Shown: one piece after another, positions 24,183 through 32,455 of the stretch
Layout: every line of letters starts with the position of its first letter
Position numbering within the stretch: position 1 is the first letter of the stretch
Source: JAOTYV01 sp041557595
GTDB lineage: Bacteria; Pseudomonadota; Alphaproteobacteria; UBA8366
Assembly: GCA_041557595.1 (NCBI GenBank)
Contig: JBFFGE010000021.1
Location: forward strand, 1 to 36,042
Direction: 5' to 3'
Length of the DNA stretch: 36,042 nucleotides
Position numbers and translations under genes: made by a program
Notes under the pieces: model-generated
Told to the model about the DNA's origin: nothing
Seen by the model: only the letters and a program-made list of their open reading frames with translations
Databases searched by the model: none

Positions 24183-24906
24183 GGGCGCAATCGCGGTTAC
24201 CGGCACAAGCCGCGGCATCGGGGCGACCATCGCCGCGGAATTGAAACGGCGCGGCTTCGCGGTCGGCTGCCTGTCGCGCGCGGGCGGATTGCCGGCGGGC
24301 GAGGAAGACGACCCGGCCTATCATTGCGCGCAGTGCGACGTCACCGACGAGGCCAGCATCCGCGACGCGCTGCAATACGTCGCGAGCGCGGCGGGTGGGT
24401 TGATCGGCGTCGTCAACAATGCGGGGCTGCACAAGGAAAGCAAGAGCAGCGCCCTCCCCACGCCCGAATTCGAGGAGTTGATGGCGACCAACGCCACCTC
24501 GGTGATGATGATGTGCCGCGAGGCCTATCCGCACCTCAAATCGGCGGGTGGCGGCAAGATCGTCAATATCGGCTCGTTCTTCGACAAGATCGGCGTGTCG
24601 CGCAATCTCGCCTACTGCGCGTCGAAGGCGGCGGTCGGCGCGATCACCCGCTGCCTCGCGGTCGAATGGGCGCGCGACGCCATCACCGTTCTCAACGTCG
24701 CGCCGGGCTATATCCTGACCGACATCAACCGCGACCTGATGGCGAACGAGAAGTTCCGCGGCTGGATCGAAAGCCGCTCGCCGCTGCGCCGGCCCGGCGA
24801 TACCGGCGAAGTGGCGCGGCTTGTCGCGGCGCTGTACACCGAGGACATCCCCTTCCTCACCGGCGAGACGATTTATATCGACGGCGGCCAGGGTATGGCG
24901 ATCTAG
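24175..24906 (+). CDS. short-chain dehydrogenase/reductase (candidate ring-alcohol dehydrogenase)
   Basis: Classical SDR of 243 residues. Cofactor loop TGTSRGIG (9-16), NNAG (81-84), and catalytic Ser134, Tyr147, Lys151 (YCASK) are all present; the C-terminus ends with the usual FLTGETIYIDGGQGM. It should oxidise a hydroxyl group, using NAD(P). In the ring pathway it takes the place of BadH, turning 2-hydroxycyclohexanecarboxyl-CoA into the 2-keto compound that BadI opens. Its start codon overlaps the hydratase stop, so the two are translated together. The downstream spacer to the acyl-CoA dehydrogenase holds a REP element. Confidence 0.91.
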   Translation: MAKGAIAVTGTSRGIGATIAAELKRRGFAVGCLSRAGGLPAGEEDDPAYHCAQCDVTDEASIRDALQYVASAAGGLIGVVNNAGLHKESKSSALPTPEFEELMATNATSVMMMCREAYPHLKSAGGGKIVNIGSFFDKIGVSRNLAYCASKAAVGAITRCLAVEWARDAITVLNVAPGYILTDINRDLMANEKFRGWIESRSPLRRPGDTGEVARLVAALYTEDIPFLTGETIYIDGGQGMAI

Positions 24907-24950
24907 CGAGAAGATGGACTTCAAAAGCACGGCGCCGACATCATCATCTC

Positions 24951-25012
24951 GTCACTCCCGCGAAAGCGGGAGTCCAGACTTTGGCATGGATTCCCGCTTT
25001 CGCGGGAATGAC
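24951..25012. repeat. REP-type inverted repeat pair within the operon
   Basis: Two 26-base arms, 24951-24976 and 24987-25012, are near-perfect inverted copies of each other with a 10-base spacer. Each arm is itself a hairpin: CTCCCGC-GAAA-GCGGGAG, then ATTCCCGC-TTTC-GCGGGAAT. This is the widespread proteobacterial repeat of the TCATTCCCGCGAAAGCGGGA type. It fills the 156-base gap between the SDR and acyl-CoA dehydrogenase genes, inside an otherwise tightly packed operon. Confidence 0.9.
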
Positions 25013-25062
25013 ACATTTCCGCTAATTTCGATCCAGCGCCCAAGTGAAATAAGGAATACTCG

Positions 25063-26229
25063 ATGACGGTATTCGACCAACTCGACGCCACGCTGCGGCT
25101 CAACGATGAAGAAGCCATGCTGCTCGACAGCGTGCGCTTGCTGGCGCGCGACAAGATTGCGCCCCGTGCCGCCGAATACGACCGCAGCGGCGACTTTCCC
25201 TGGGACAATGTGCGCGATATCAACGCGCTCGGGCTCAACGCCGTGTTCATTCCGGAATCCCATGGCGGCGCGGCGATGTCGTATCTCGCCTATCTCGCCT
25301 GCGCGTGGGAAATCTCCAAGGCCTGCGCCTCGACCGGCGTCATCTGGGCGACCAACTTCCACGCCATGAAGCCGGTCATCGAATACGGCAGCGATGCGCT
25401 CAAGCAGACCTGCCTGCCGCGCATGCTCGACGGCGCGCTGGCGTCGCTCTGCATCACCGAACCGACCGCCGGATCGGATGCCACCGGCATGCAAACCCGC
25501 TTCGAACCCGATGGCGATGAGGTCATCGTCAATGGCGGCAAGACCTTCATCACCAATGGCGGCGCCTCGGATTTCTATCTCGTCTTCGGCAAGTGGAGCG
25601 AAATCGACAGCCCGAAGGGCGCCATCACCGCGCTGATCCTCGATAAGGACACGCCCGGGTTTTCCACCACCAAGCCGGAAGACAAGATGGGCATGCGCGC
25701 GTCCGCCACCGCCGGCCTGGTGTTCGAGAACTGCCGTGTGCCGCGCGCCAACCTGCTGGGGGAGCCGGGCCAGGGGCTGGCGCTGCTGCTAGCCTCGCTG
25801 AACCGGTCGCGCCCCAGCGTCGCCGCGCATGCGCTGGGCATTGCGCGTGCGGCCTTCGAGGACGCGGTCGCCTATATCAACGAGCGCAAGCAATCGGGCC
25901 GCCGGATCGTCGAATTTCAGGGTATCCAGTTCATGCTGGCGGATATGGCGACCGATCTGGCGCTGTGCGAGAACTGGCTGTGGCATGTGGGACGGCTGGT
26001 CGATGGCGGCGCGGAAGATTTCAACATCGAAGCGTCGATGCTGAAAATGCGCGCCTCCGACGTCGCCATGCGGATCGCGACCGATGCGGTGCAGCTGCAT
26101 GGCGGTTACGGCTATATCAAGGATTACCGGGTCGAGCGCCTGCTGCGCGACGCCAAGATCACGCAGATCTGGGAGGGCACCAACCAGGTGCACCGGCAAC
26201 TCATCGGCCGGAGTTTTATGGAACGCTAG
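25063..26229 (+). CDS. acyl-CoA dehydrogenase (candidate alicyclic acyl-CoA dehydrogenase)
   Basis: FAD enzyme of 388 residues that introduces an alpha,beta double bond into an acyl-CoA. Family signs: the flavin and substrate segment LCITEPTAGSDATGMQTR (about 133-150), NGGKTFITNGG, the helical domain with QGIQFMLADMATD, and the C-terminal HGGYGYIKDYRVERLLRDAKITQIWEGTNQ with catalytic Glu371. In the proposed route it fills the place of AliB, oxidising cyclohexanecarboxyl-CoA to the 1-ene. It follows the SDR gene after a REP-containing gap, and a thioesterase gene follows 42 bases later. A standard short-chain dehydrogenase role is the alternative. Confidence 0.93.
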   Translation: MTVFDQLDATLRLNDEEAMLLDSVRLLARDKIAPRAAEYDRSGDFPWDNVRDINALGLNAVFIPESHGGAAMSYLAYLACAWEISKACASTGVIWATNFHAMKPVIEYGSDALKQTCLPRMLDGALASLCITEPTAGSDATGMQTRFEPDGDEVIVNGGKTFITNGGASDFYLVFGKWSEIDSPKGAITALILDKDTPGFSTTKPEDKMGMRASATAGLVFENCRVPRANLLGEPGQGLALLLASLNRSRPSVAAHALGIARAAFEDAVAYINERKQSGRRIVEFQGIQFMLADMATDLALCENWLWHVGRLVDGGAEDFNIEASMLKMRASDVAMRIATDAVQLHGGYGYIKDYRVERLLRDAKITQIWEGTNQVHRQLIGRSFMER

Positions 26230-26271
26230 CGCGACCGAATAAAACGACAAAAATAACAAAGAACGGATCGC

Positions 26272-26667
26272 ATGGCCGATTTCAAGACGCTCCCCGATAT
26301 CGAGGGCACCTTTCATGATGTGCTCGGCTACACCTTCGTGGAATGGAAGGATGGATTCGTGAAAACCGAACTCCTCCTCGAGCCCAAGCACAGGAACCGC
26401 CAGGGCTGGGTCCATGGCGGCGTTATCCTGAGCATGATGGATGTGGTCAGCACCTTCGCCGGCAATTACGGCCCGGACGGGCCGGTCCAATCGGTGACGG
26501 TCAACATTTCGTGCAATTTCATTTCCGGAACGAACGGCGAGCGATTGCTCAGCGAGGGCCGGTTGGTGCGCAAGGGGCGTTCGACATTCTTCACTGAGAA
26601 CCGCGTGCTCGAAGGCGGCAGCAACCGTATCCTGGCGACCAGTCAGGGCGTGCACAAGCTGTTGTAA
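26272..26667 (+). CDS. PaaI-type hotdog-fold thioesterase
   Basis: Hotdog-fold protein of 131 residues that hydrolyses acyl-CoA thioesters. The hallmark GWVHGGVILSMMD (45-57) is present, with His48 and Asp57 near the active site; the second half carries the beta strands VNISCNFISG and GRLVRKGRSTFFTE. It sits 42 bases after the acyl-CoA dehydrogenase and 40 before the racemase, in the same operon. In ring-degradation operons such enzymes rescue CoA from dead-end thioesters. Confidence 0.9.
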   Translation: MADFKTLPDIEGTFHDVLGYTFVEWKDGFVKTELLLEPKHRNRQGWVHGGVILSMMDVVSTFAGNYGPDGPVQSVTVNISCNFISGTNGERLLSEGRLVRKGRSTFFTENRVLEGGSNRILATSQGVHKLL

Positions 26668-26707
26668 CCAACGACGGGGATCGCCCCGTATATTGAAGGA
26701 GAAAGCA

Positions 26708-27820
26708 ATGCAGCCTTTGGACGGCGTCAGAGTGCTGGATTTTTCGACGCTGCTGCCGGGACCGCTGGCCGGGCTGATCCTGGCCGAGGCCGGCGCGGAC
26801 GTGATCAAGATCGAGCGCGCCGATTACGGCGAGGAGATGCGTCTCTACGAGCCGCGTTTCGCCGACACGAGCGCCAATTTCGCCCTGTTGAACCGGGGCA
26901 AGCGCAGCCTCGCCGTCGATCTCAAGGATCCGAAGGTCATCGCCAGACTGAAGCCGCTGATCGCCGAAAGCCACGTCATCCTCGAACAGTTTCGGCCCGG
27001 CGTCATGGACCGGCTCGGTCTCGGATATGACGCGGTCAAGGCGGTCAATCCGGCGATCGTCTACTGCTCGGTCACCGGCTACGGCCAGACCGGCCCGAAG
27101 GCACAGGTCGCCGCGCATGATTTGAACTATATCGGCGACACCGGATTGTTGGGATTTTCCGCCGGTGCGGACGGTGCGCCGATCCCGCCGCCCGGATTGA
27201 TCGCCGATATCGGCGGCGGCTCGCTGCCCGCGGTCATCAACATCCTGCTGGCGCTGCGCCAGGCGGAAAAAACCGGCGATGGCACGCATCTCGACATCGC
27301 CATGTGCGACGGAGTCTTCGCCTGGCAATACTGGGCGATCGGCGTGCTGGAGACGACCGGGGAAAACCCGAAGCCCGGCGGCGAAATGGTCACGGGCGGC
27401 ACACCGCGCTACCAGGTCTACCGCACCGCCGACGACCGCTTCGCCGCAATCGGGGCGATCGAGCAAAAATTCTGGGACAATCTGTGCGATATCCTCGACC
27501 TTCCGGCCCGCTACCGCGACGACCGCACGGACCCGGAAGCCACGCGCGCCGAAATAGCGAAGATCATCGCGGCGAAACCGGCGGCCCATTGGCAAGCCGC
27601 CTTTACCGGCCAGGACGTCTGCAGCTCGATCGTCAAGACCATGCGGGAAGCGCTGGCCGATCCCCATTTCAGGTCGCGCGGGCTTTTCGACCGGCGGGTG
27701 GTCGACGGAACCGACGCGTTGACCGCCGCCCCCGTCCCCATCGTGCCGCAATTCCGCGCGCCCGAGCCCGACGCGGGCTACCCGCATCTCGGCGATGCCA
27801 ACGCCCTGCTCGACGACTGA
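26708..27820 (+). CDS. alpha-methylacyl-CoA racemase-type CaiB-fold protein
   Basis: CaiB/BaiF-fold protein of 370 residues. Unlike the two CoA-transferases in this window, its active-site residues are those of alpha-methylacyl-CoA racemase: His137 in AAHDLNYIG, Asp167 in ADIGGGS and Glu252 in AIGAIEQKF. It would invert the configuration at C2 of a 2-substituted acyl-CoA, which a stereospecific acyl-CoA dehydrogenase needs. ATG 26708 is preceded by AAGGAG; an upstream TTG is less likely. It is the last gene of the ring-degradation operon. Racemisation of a cyclic alpha-substituted acyl-CoA would fit, but this is inferred. Confidence 0.88.
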   Translation: MQPLDGVRVLDFSTLLPGPLAGLILAEAGADVIKIERADYGEEMRLYEPRFADTSANFALLNRGKRSLAVDLKDPKVIARLKPLIAESHVILEQFRPGVMDRLGLGYDAVKAVNPAIVYCSVTGYGQTGPKAQVAAHDLNYIGDTGLLGFSAGADGAPIPPPGLIADIGGGSLPAVINILLALRQAEKTGDGTHLDIAMCDGVFAWQYWAIGVLETTGENPKPGGEMVTGGTPRYQVYRTADDRFAAIGAIEQKFWDNLCDILDLPARYRDDRTDPEATRAEIAKIIAAKPAAHWQAAFTGQDVCSSIVKTMREALADPHFRSRGLFDRRVVDGTDALTAAPVPIVPQFRAPEPDAGYPHLGDANALLDD

Positions 27821-27996
27821 ACGGCGCCCCTGCAAATTAAAGTGCAACCTTCCGGCCCGTGAGACGTTCTTTAGGCAGGCGAGTACCGTCGTCGACCACG
27901 TCTCGGCGGCGATTGCTCGGAAAACCCGGCACAAAAGCCGCTCGGGCCGTTGCAATCCCGTTGCGGTTTTCGCCAACATCAACAGGGAGTGTGAAG

Positions 27997-28428
27997 ATGG
28001 GTATGTTCGATTTCGTGAAAGACGTCGGCGCGATGCTCGGTATCGGCGACGGCGACAAAGCGGATGCCGACGCCATCAAGGAGTCGATCGCCGATCTCGG
28101 CCTGGAGGCGGACGGACTCGACATCAGGGTCGAAGGAGATGTCGTAAAGATATCCGGGAAATCCGAGAGCCAGGAAATCAAAGAGAAAATTATTCTCGCG
28201 GCGGGCAATGTGAAGGGCATCGGCAAGGTAGAGGAGAACATCAACGTCGCCACCCAGAAACCCGAAGCGAAGTTCTACACGGTGAAGAGCGGTGACACTC
28301 TATCGAAAATCGCCAAATCGCAATACGGCGACGCCGGCAAATACATGGCGATTTTCAACGCCAACAAGCCGATGCTCAAGGACCCGGACAAGATTTATCC
28401 GGGTCAGGAACTGCGCGTTCCACAGTAA
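27997..28428 (+). CDS. kbp: BON-LysM protein, Kbp (YgaU)-like
   Basis: Protein of 143 residues with a BON domain (about 25-87) and a C-terminal LysM domain (about 93-142; FYTVKSGDTLSKIAKSQYGD, IYPGQELRVPQ). This is the layout and size of E. coli Kbp, a cytoplasmic potassium-binding protein also called YgaU. No signal peptide. The ATG at 27997 follows AGGGAG; a frame opening at 27859 is upstream of it. It stands alone, 176 bases after the racemase, and is probably a separate stress or osmotic gene. Confidence 0.9.
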   Translation: MGMFDFVKDVGAMLGIGDGDKADADAIKESIADLGLEADGLDIRVEGDVVKISGKSESQEIKEKIILAAGNVKGIGKVEENINVATQKPEAKFYTVKSGDTLSKIAKSQYGDAGKYMAIFNANKPMLKDPDKIYPGQELRVPQ

Positions 28429-28566
28429 CCGGCGGATTTTGCGTCGTCCGGCCGGTTCGGCGGGACGGCGTACCGATCCAGCCTAACCCGTCCGGCTCCA
28501 TGGACAAGACACCGCCCAGGCGGATAAAATCCCGGCGACAACCCAACCTGACAATGAGGGAACGCG

Positions 28567-29058
28567 ATGCCGGACGATATCAAGGCTGCCAAAGACGTAA
28601 TGGGCAAACATTGCCCGATCGCGCAGAAGGGCAAACCCGCTTTTTTCAAGCTCCGCGCCCAGCTTCTGGACGACGGCCGCAGCGTCGAGCCGCTGGCCGA
28701 AACGGAAAACCTGTGGACCTGGATCAAGGTCTACGCGTCCGGCGGCGAAAACGTCCTGCACGCCCATACGAACGAAGACCACATGTTCGTCATTCTCGCC
28801 GGCTCGGCGATCTTCTACGGCCCGAACGGCGAGGAAAAGGAACTCGGCCGCAACGACGGGATCATGCTGCCGGCCGGCACGCACTATTATTTCAACGCGT
28901 CGAGCGAAGAGCCGCTCGTCCTGCTGCGAGTCGGCACCCATGTGGACAAGGACGGGGTCAATGACCGTCAGGGCCTCAACGGCGAGCCGATCCCCGGCGG
29001 CACGAAGGAGAACAAGTGGAAAGCGCCAGTCTACCGCGAGGGCGCGTATTACGAATAG
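28567..29058 (+). CDS. cupin-domain protein
   Basis: Single-cupin protein of 163 residues. The conserved strand reads HAHTNEDHMFVILAG, with probable metal ligands His65, His67 and His72, and the second motif gives His106 (LPAGTHYYF). Such proteins are either metal-dependent dioxygenases or isomerases, or sensors. A ribosome site GAGGGA precedes the ATG. It converges with the CoA-transferase gene (33-base gap) and does not clearly belong to an operon. Substrate unknown. Confidence 0.85.
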   Translation: MPDDIKAAKDVMGKHCPIAQKGKPAFFKLRAQLLDDGRSVEPLAETENLWTWIKVYASGGENVLHAHTNEDHMFVILAGSAIFYGPNGEEKELGRNDGIMLPAGTHYYFNASSEEPLVLLRVGTHVDKDGVNDRQGLNGEPIPGGTKENKWKAPVYREGAYYE

Positions 29059-29091
29059 GAGGACGTGATTGAGCCGCCGGCGGCGGCAACG

Positions 29092-30267
29092 CTACACCAC
29101 CGTCGCGGCTTCCTTCACCAGCGCGTCCACATCGGCCGTGTCGAGACCGAGGCCTTCCAAAATCTCACGCGTATGTTCGCCCACATCGGGCAGACGATGC
29201 AGCGTTTCGCCCTGCCGCGCCGGCGGCACGCCGGGGATGGTCGGCAGCGGCACCACGCCCAGATCGGGTTGCTCGTACATCGGCGCGGCGTTCACCGCCT
29301 GCACATGCGGATCGGCGAGCCAGTCGAGAATGCTGTTCACCGGACCGCACAGCACGTCGACCTCGCGCAGCCGCGCCTCCCAATTGGCCGTGGTGTCACG
29401 GCGGAACGCCGCCTGCAACAGCGGCAGAAGCGCTTCCTTGTTCGCGTCCCGCTTGTCGAAGTCGTTGAAACGCGGATCGTCGGCCAATTCGGGCAATCCC
29501 AGCACGGCGCACAAATCCCGGTACTGCTGCTCCCGCAACAGGGTGGCGAGCATCCAGCCATCACTGGTCTGATAGACACCGCCCGGCACATTGGGCAGTC
29601 GCGGCGGGCCGTTCTGAACGTATTGTTCCATGATGTTCGGCGTCAGCATCGCGGCCACGCTCTGCATCAGGCTGATATCCAGATATTGTCCCGCGCCGCT
29701 GTCGCGTCGGCCATACAGCGCCATCGACACTGCCTGAAACGCATAAAGCCCGGTGAAGGCATCGATAAAAAAGGCGCCCATCTTGACCGGCGAATCGTCC
29801 ATCGCGCGATTGACCGACATCATGCCCGAGAATGCCTGCGCCACGGTGTCGGTGCACGGGCGATCGCTGTACGGACCCTGCTGTCCGAACCCGCTGATCG
29901 AAACATAGACGATGCCGGGATTGTCGGCGGCGAGCGCTTCGTAGCCAAGGCCGAGCCGTTTTACCGCGCCCGGCCGGAAGTTCTCGACGAACACGTCCGC
30001 CGCGGCAGCGAGTTTTCGGGTCGCTTCGAGCGCTACCGGGTTCTTGAGATCGAGAACGATGCTTTTCTTGCCCCGGTTGTAGGCGGCCGAATGCGCCGAT
30101 TGCATGCCGTAGCGCATCCCGATGGTGCGCATCCAATCGCCGCGCGGCGGCTCAACCTTGACGACGTCCGCACCCTGCAGCGCCAGCATCATGGCGCAGT
30201 TGGGGCCGGCGATGCCTTGGCTAATATCGAGTACCTTCAAGCCCTTCAGGGGCAATTGCTGCGTCAT
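29092..30267 (-). CDS. class III CoA-transferase (CaiB/BaiF family)
   Basis: CoA-transferase of 391 residues. The acyl-accepting Asp is Asp169 in MGAFFIDAFTGLY, the same number as in formyl-CoA transferase. Other family segments: the N-terminal LKVLDISQGIAGP, NRGKKSIVLDLKNP, and the Gly-rich SISGFGQQGP. It probably transfers CoA between short dicarboxylic or branched acids such as succinate or itaconate-like acids. It is divergent from the alpha/beta-barrel / MmgE / YrdC gene group with a 156-base spacer that holds a strong palindrome, suggesting joint control. Confidence 0.92.
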   Translation of the reverse strand: MTQQLPLKGLKVLDISQGIAGPNCAMMLALQGADVVKVEPPRGDWMRTIGMRYGMQSAHSAAYNRGKKSIVLDLKNPVALEATRKLAAAADVFVENFRPGAVKRLGLGYEALAADNPGIVYVSISGFGQQGPYSDRPCTDTVAQAFSGMMSVNRAMDDSPVKMGAFFIDAFTGLYAFQAVSMALYGRRDSGAGQYLDISLMQSVAAMLTPNIMEQYVQNGPPRLPNVPGGVYQTSDGWMLATLLREQQYRDLCAVLGLPELADDPRFNDFDKRDANKEALLPLLQAAFRRDTTANWEARLREVDVLCGPVNSILDWLADPHVQAVNAAPMYEQPDLGVVPLPTIPGVPPARQGETLHRLPDVGEHTREILEGLGLDTADVDALVKEAATVV

Positions 30268-30374
30268 TACCGGTTTTCCCGCTTGCTCAATTTCGTGTTA
30301 ATGTCCGCGCTGTATCGTTCGGGCGCGCGGAACCGATGCCCTTTGTCGAAGACGATACCCGGTTATAGAGCGCA

Positions 30375-30392
30375 AATCACCTCGCGGTGATT
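30375..30392. promoter_or_regulatory. palindromic operator candidate in divergent promoter
   Basis: AATCACC (30375-30381) and GGTGATT (30386-30392) flank TCGC: an 18-base perfect palindrome in the spacer between the leftward CoA-transferase and the rightward alpha/beta-barrel gene, 31 bases before the latter's ATG. The dyad size suits a GntR or TetR type repressor; none is encoded nearby. Confidence 0.55.
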
Positions 30393-30423
30393 ATGGTTAA
30401 AATAACGGCTTTGGATGATTTGA

Positions 30424-30975
30424 ATGTTGTACATGGTGGAATGCGGTTTTGCGGACCCGGATCAGGAGGACGCCTGGAATAAGTGGTATAATGGTGAGAA
30501 GATCGATGAACTGCTCGCCAATCCGGGCTTCATGGCGAGCCAGCGATTTCGCTCGCTGACGCCCCGCCCGGCGCCCTATCTCGCCATTCACAGCATAAAA
30601 TCCGCGGACGTGTTTTCCGATCCGGCCTATGGCGCCGGCGGCGGCGGCCGCTTCGGCGAATGGGATCTGGCGTTGATGACCGACTGGAGCCGCCGGCTGT
30701 TCGACGGCATCGACGAATCGCCGGCGGTCGACGAAGACCATCTGCTGCTGATCGCCGACGGTTACATGCCGTTGCAGGATGCCGGCGTCGCGGTGACCTG
30801 GCTCGACGGCCTCGATTGGGACACCGTCAGCCAATACAAGGACGCGGTCGCGCTCGACGCTTCCGTCGCCCGCCGCGGCATCGCCGTAATTGAAAAATCG
30901 CAGCAGGCTGAAGTATCCAAATTCCTAGGTATCAAGCTGTACGCGCCGATTTCCGAGAAACGAAAATCCTCCTAG
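30424..30975 (+). CDS. dimeric alpha/beta-barrel-like protein, function unknown
   Basis: Protein of 183 residues I do not recognise as a named enzyme. The start MLYMVECGFADPDQEDAWNKWYN and PGFMASQRFRSL resemble EthD/NIPSNAP-like ferredoxin-fold barrels, in which the WNxWYN helix is common, and the second half repeats a similar fold (WLDGLDWDTVSQYKDAV). No metal motif is clear. ATG 30424 is the only good start; no strong ribosome site precedes it, so it may be leaderless or weakly translated. It leads the MmgE/YrdC group (51-base gap to the MmgE/PrpD gene) and is divergent from the CoA-transferase. It may bind or transform the same substrate. Confidence 0.75.
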   Translation: MLYMVECGFADPDQEDAWNKWYNGEKIDELLANPGFMASQRFRSLTPRPAPYLAIHSIKSADVFSDPAYGAGGGGRFGEWDLALMTDWSRRLFDGIDESPAVDEDHLLLIADGYMPLQDAGVAVTWLDGLDWDTVSQYKDAVALDASVARRGIAVIEKSQQAEVSKFLGIKLYAPISEKRKSS

Positions 30976-31026
30976 GACGACTGGATTCTTCGAATCCACC
31001 TCGCCACGGCGCCGCAAGGAACCATC

Positions 31027-32424
31027 ATGCTAAACGCCGCCAATACGGTTGACCAATCCGATTTGACGCTCGCCCTGGCCGAAGAGGTCCTGGCGCTCAC
31101 GCCGGCCTCTCTGTCGGCCGCCGACACCGCGCAACTGAAGCGATTGCTGCTCGACCATCTGGGCGTCTGCGCCCGCGGCGCATCGCTGCCCTGGGGCGAG
31201 GCGTTGAGCGCCTGGGGCCGCGCCTATGACGGATCGGGTCCGTGCATCGTGTTCGGCAGCGCGCTCGAGACCGCCCCGCCCGCCGCGTCGCTGATCAATG
31301 CGACGGCGGCGCATGGGTTGGAAATGGATGACACGCACGACGAATCGGTGACCCATCCGGGCGCCGGCGTGATCGCCAGCGCGCTCGCGGTCGGTGTCGC
31401 CGAAGGACGCAGCGGCGGCGAGATTCTCGCCGCCATCGCCGCCGGTTACGAGGTGATGGCGCGCATCGGCCCGGCCACCGATGGCGCCAACATGATCGAG
31501 CGAGGCTTCCACCCCACCGCGCTTTTCGGCGGGTTCGGCGCGGCAACGGCCGCCGGCATGCTGCTCGGGCTGGACGCACGCACGCTCTGTTCCGCCTGGG
31601 GGCTGATGCTGTCGATGGCCGGCGGATCGATGCAGTTCGCGCATGATCCGCACGGCACGACGGTGAAACGGCTGCACGGCGGATACGGCGCCCATAACGG
31701 CACCATGGCGGCGCAGTTCGCCGCGCTCGGCATCGATGGTCCGAAACAGGCGTTCGACGGCGTGTTCGGGCTGTGCAATCTGTTCGGCCCGACTCCGGAC
31801 GTCGCGCGGCTGCGGCGTCAGCCCGGCGTGCCGCTTGAGATTCACCGCATCAGCATGAAGCCCTACCCCTGTTGCCGGCTGTTTCATTCCACGATCGATG
31901 CGCTGCGCGAGACCACCGACGGGTTGACGATGCCGGCCGACGAGATCGCCAAGATTCGCGTCGGCGGCCCGACCATCATGGTGACGCAGCACATGATGCG
32001 CCGCCCGACATCGGTCATGGCAGCGCAATACAGCCTGCCCTTCTCGCTGGCGACGAGCCTGCTGCGCGGGCCGGAAGCCTATGAGTCCTATGCCGAGGAG
32101 ACGCTCGGCAATGCGGACATCCTGACGCTTAGCGACCGGATCGACGCGGTCGAGGATCTCGGTCTGGAAGACGCTTTCCCCTCGCATTTCGGCAGCTGGG
32201 TCGAGCTTACGACCCGAAGCGGCGAGACCCGGCGGTCGGACGTTCTCGACAGTGTCGGCACCCCGGCGCAGCCGATCCCGGATGACGGTCTGCGGGCGAA
32301 GTTCGAGAGTCTGACACAGAAGGTGATGCCCGATCTCAATCCCAATGCGGTCTACGCCGCAGTCGACGGATTCGACGGGTTGGCCGACGCGGCGGAACTG
32401 ACCCGCCTGTTCGCCGCGAAATAG
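31027..32424 (+). CDS. MmgE/PrpD family protein
   Basis: Protein of 465 residues of the MmgE/PrpD family, which includes 2-methylcitrate dehydratase and cis-aconitate decarboxylase-like enzymes. Family marks: HGLEMDDTHDESVTHPG (about 97-113), KRLHGGYGAHNG and KPYPCCRLFH. AAGGA lies just before the ATG. It dehydrates or decarboxylates a hydroxylated polycarboxylate or CoA-free acid; the true substrate is unknown. A second MmgE/PrpD gene lies on the opposite strand about 740 bases beyond its end, with the YrdC-domain gene between them. Confidence 0.92.
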   Translation: MLNAANTVDQSDLTLALAEEVLALTPASLSAADTAQLKRLLLDHLGVCARGASLPWGEALSAWGRAYDGSGPCIVFGSALETAPPAASLINATAAHGLEMDDTHDESVTHPGAGVIASALAVGVAEGRSGGEILAAIAAGYEVMARIGPATDGANMIERGFHPTALFGGFGAATAAGMLLGLDARTLCSAWGLMLSMAGGSMQFAHDPHGTTVKRLHGGYGAHNGTMAAQFAALGIDGPKQAFDGVFGLCNLFGPTPDVARLRRQPGVPLEIHRISMKPYPCCRLFHSTIDALRETTDGLTMPADEIAKIRVGGPTIMVTQHMMRRPTSVMAAQYSLPFSLATSLLRGPEAYESYAEETLGNADILTLSDRIDAVEDLGLEDAFPSHFGSWVELTTRSGETRRSDVLDSVGTPAQPIPDDGLRAKFESLTQKVMPDLNPNAVYAAVDGFDGLADAAELTRLFAAK

Positions 32425-32455
32425 ACACCGAGAATTCTGGAAAGGACCGCCGAAG

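Noticed and set aside
24951..25012. Possible CRISPR-like repeat
   Set aside because: Only two inverted arms, no regular spacers and no cas genes; it fits a REP element.
26591..27982. 463-codon leftward frame
   Set aside because: Antisense to the racemase, which retains all three catalytic residues and a ribosome site.
29065..30390. 441-codon rightward frame
   Set aside because: Antisense to the CoA-transferase that carries Asp169; no domain seen in this frame.
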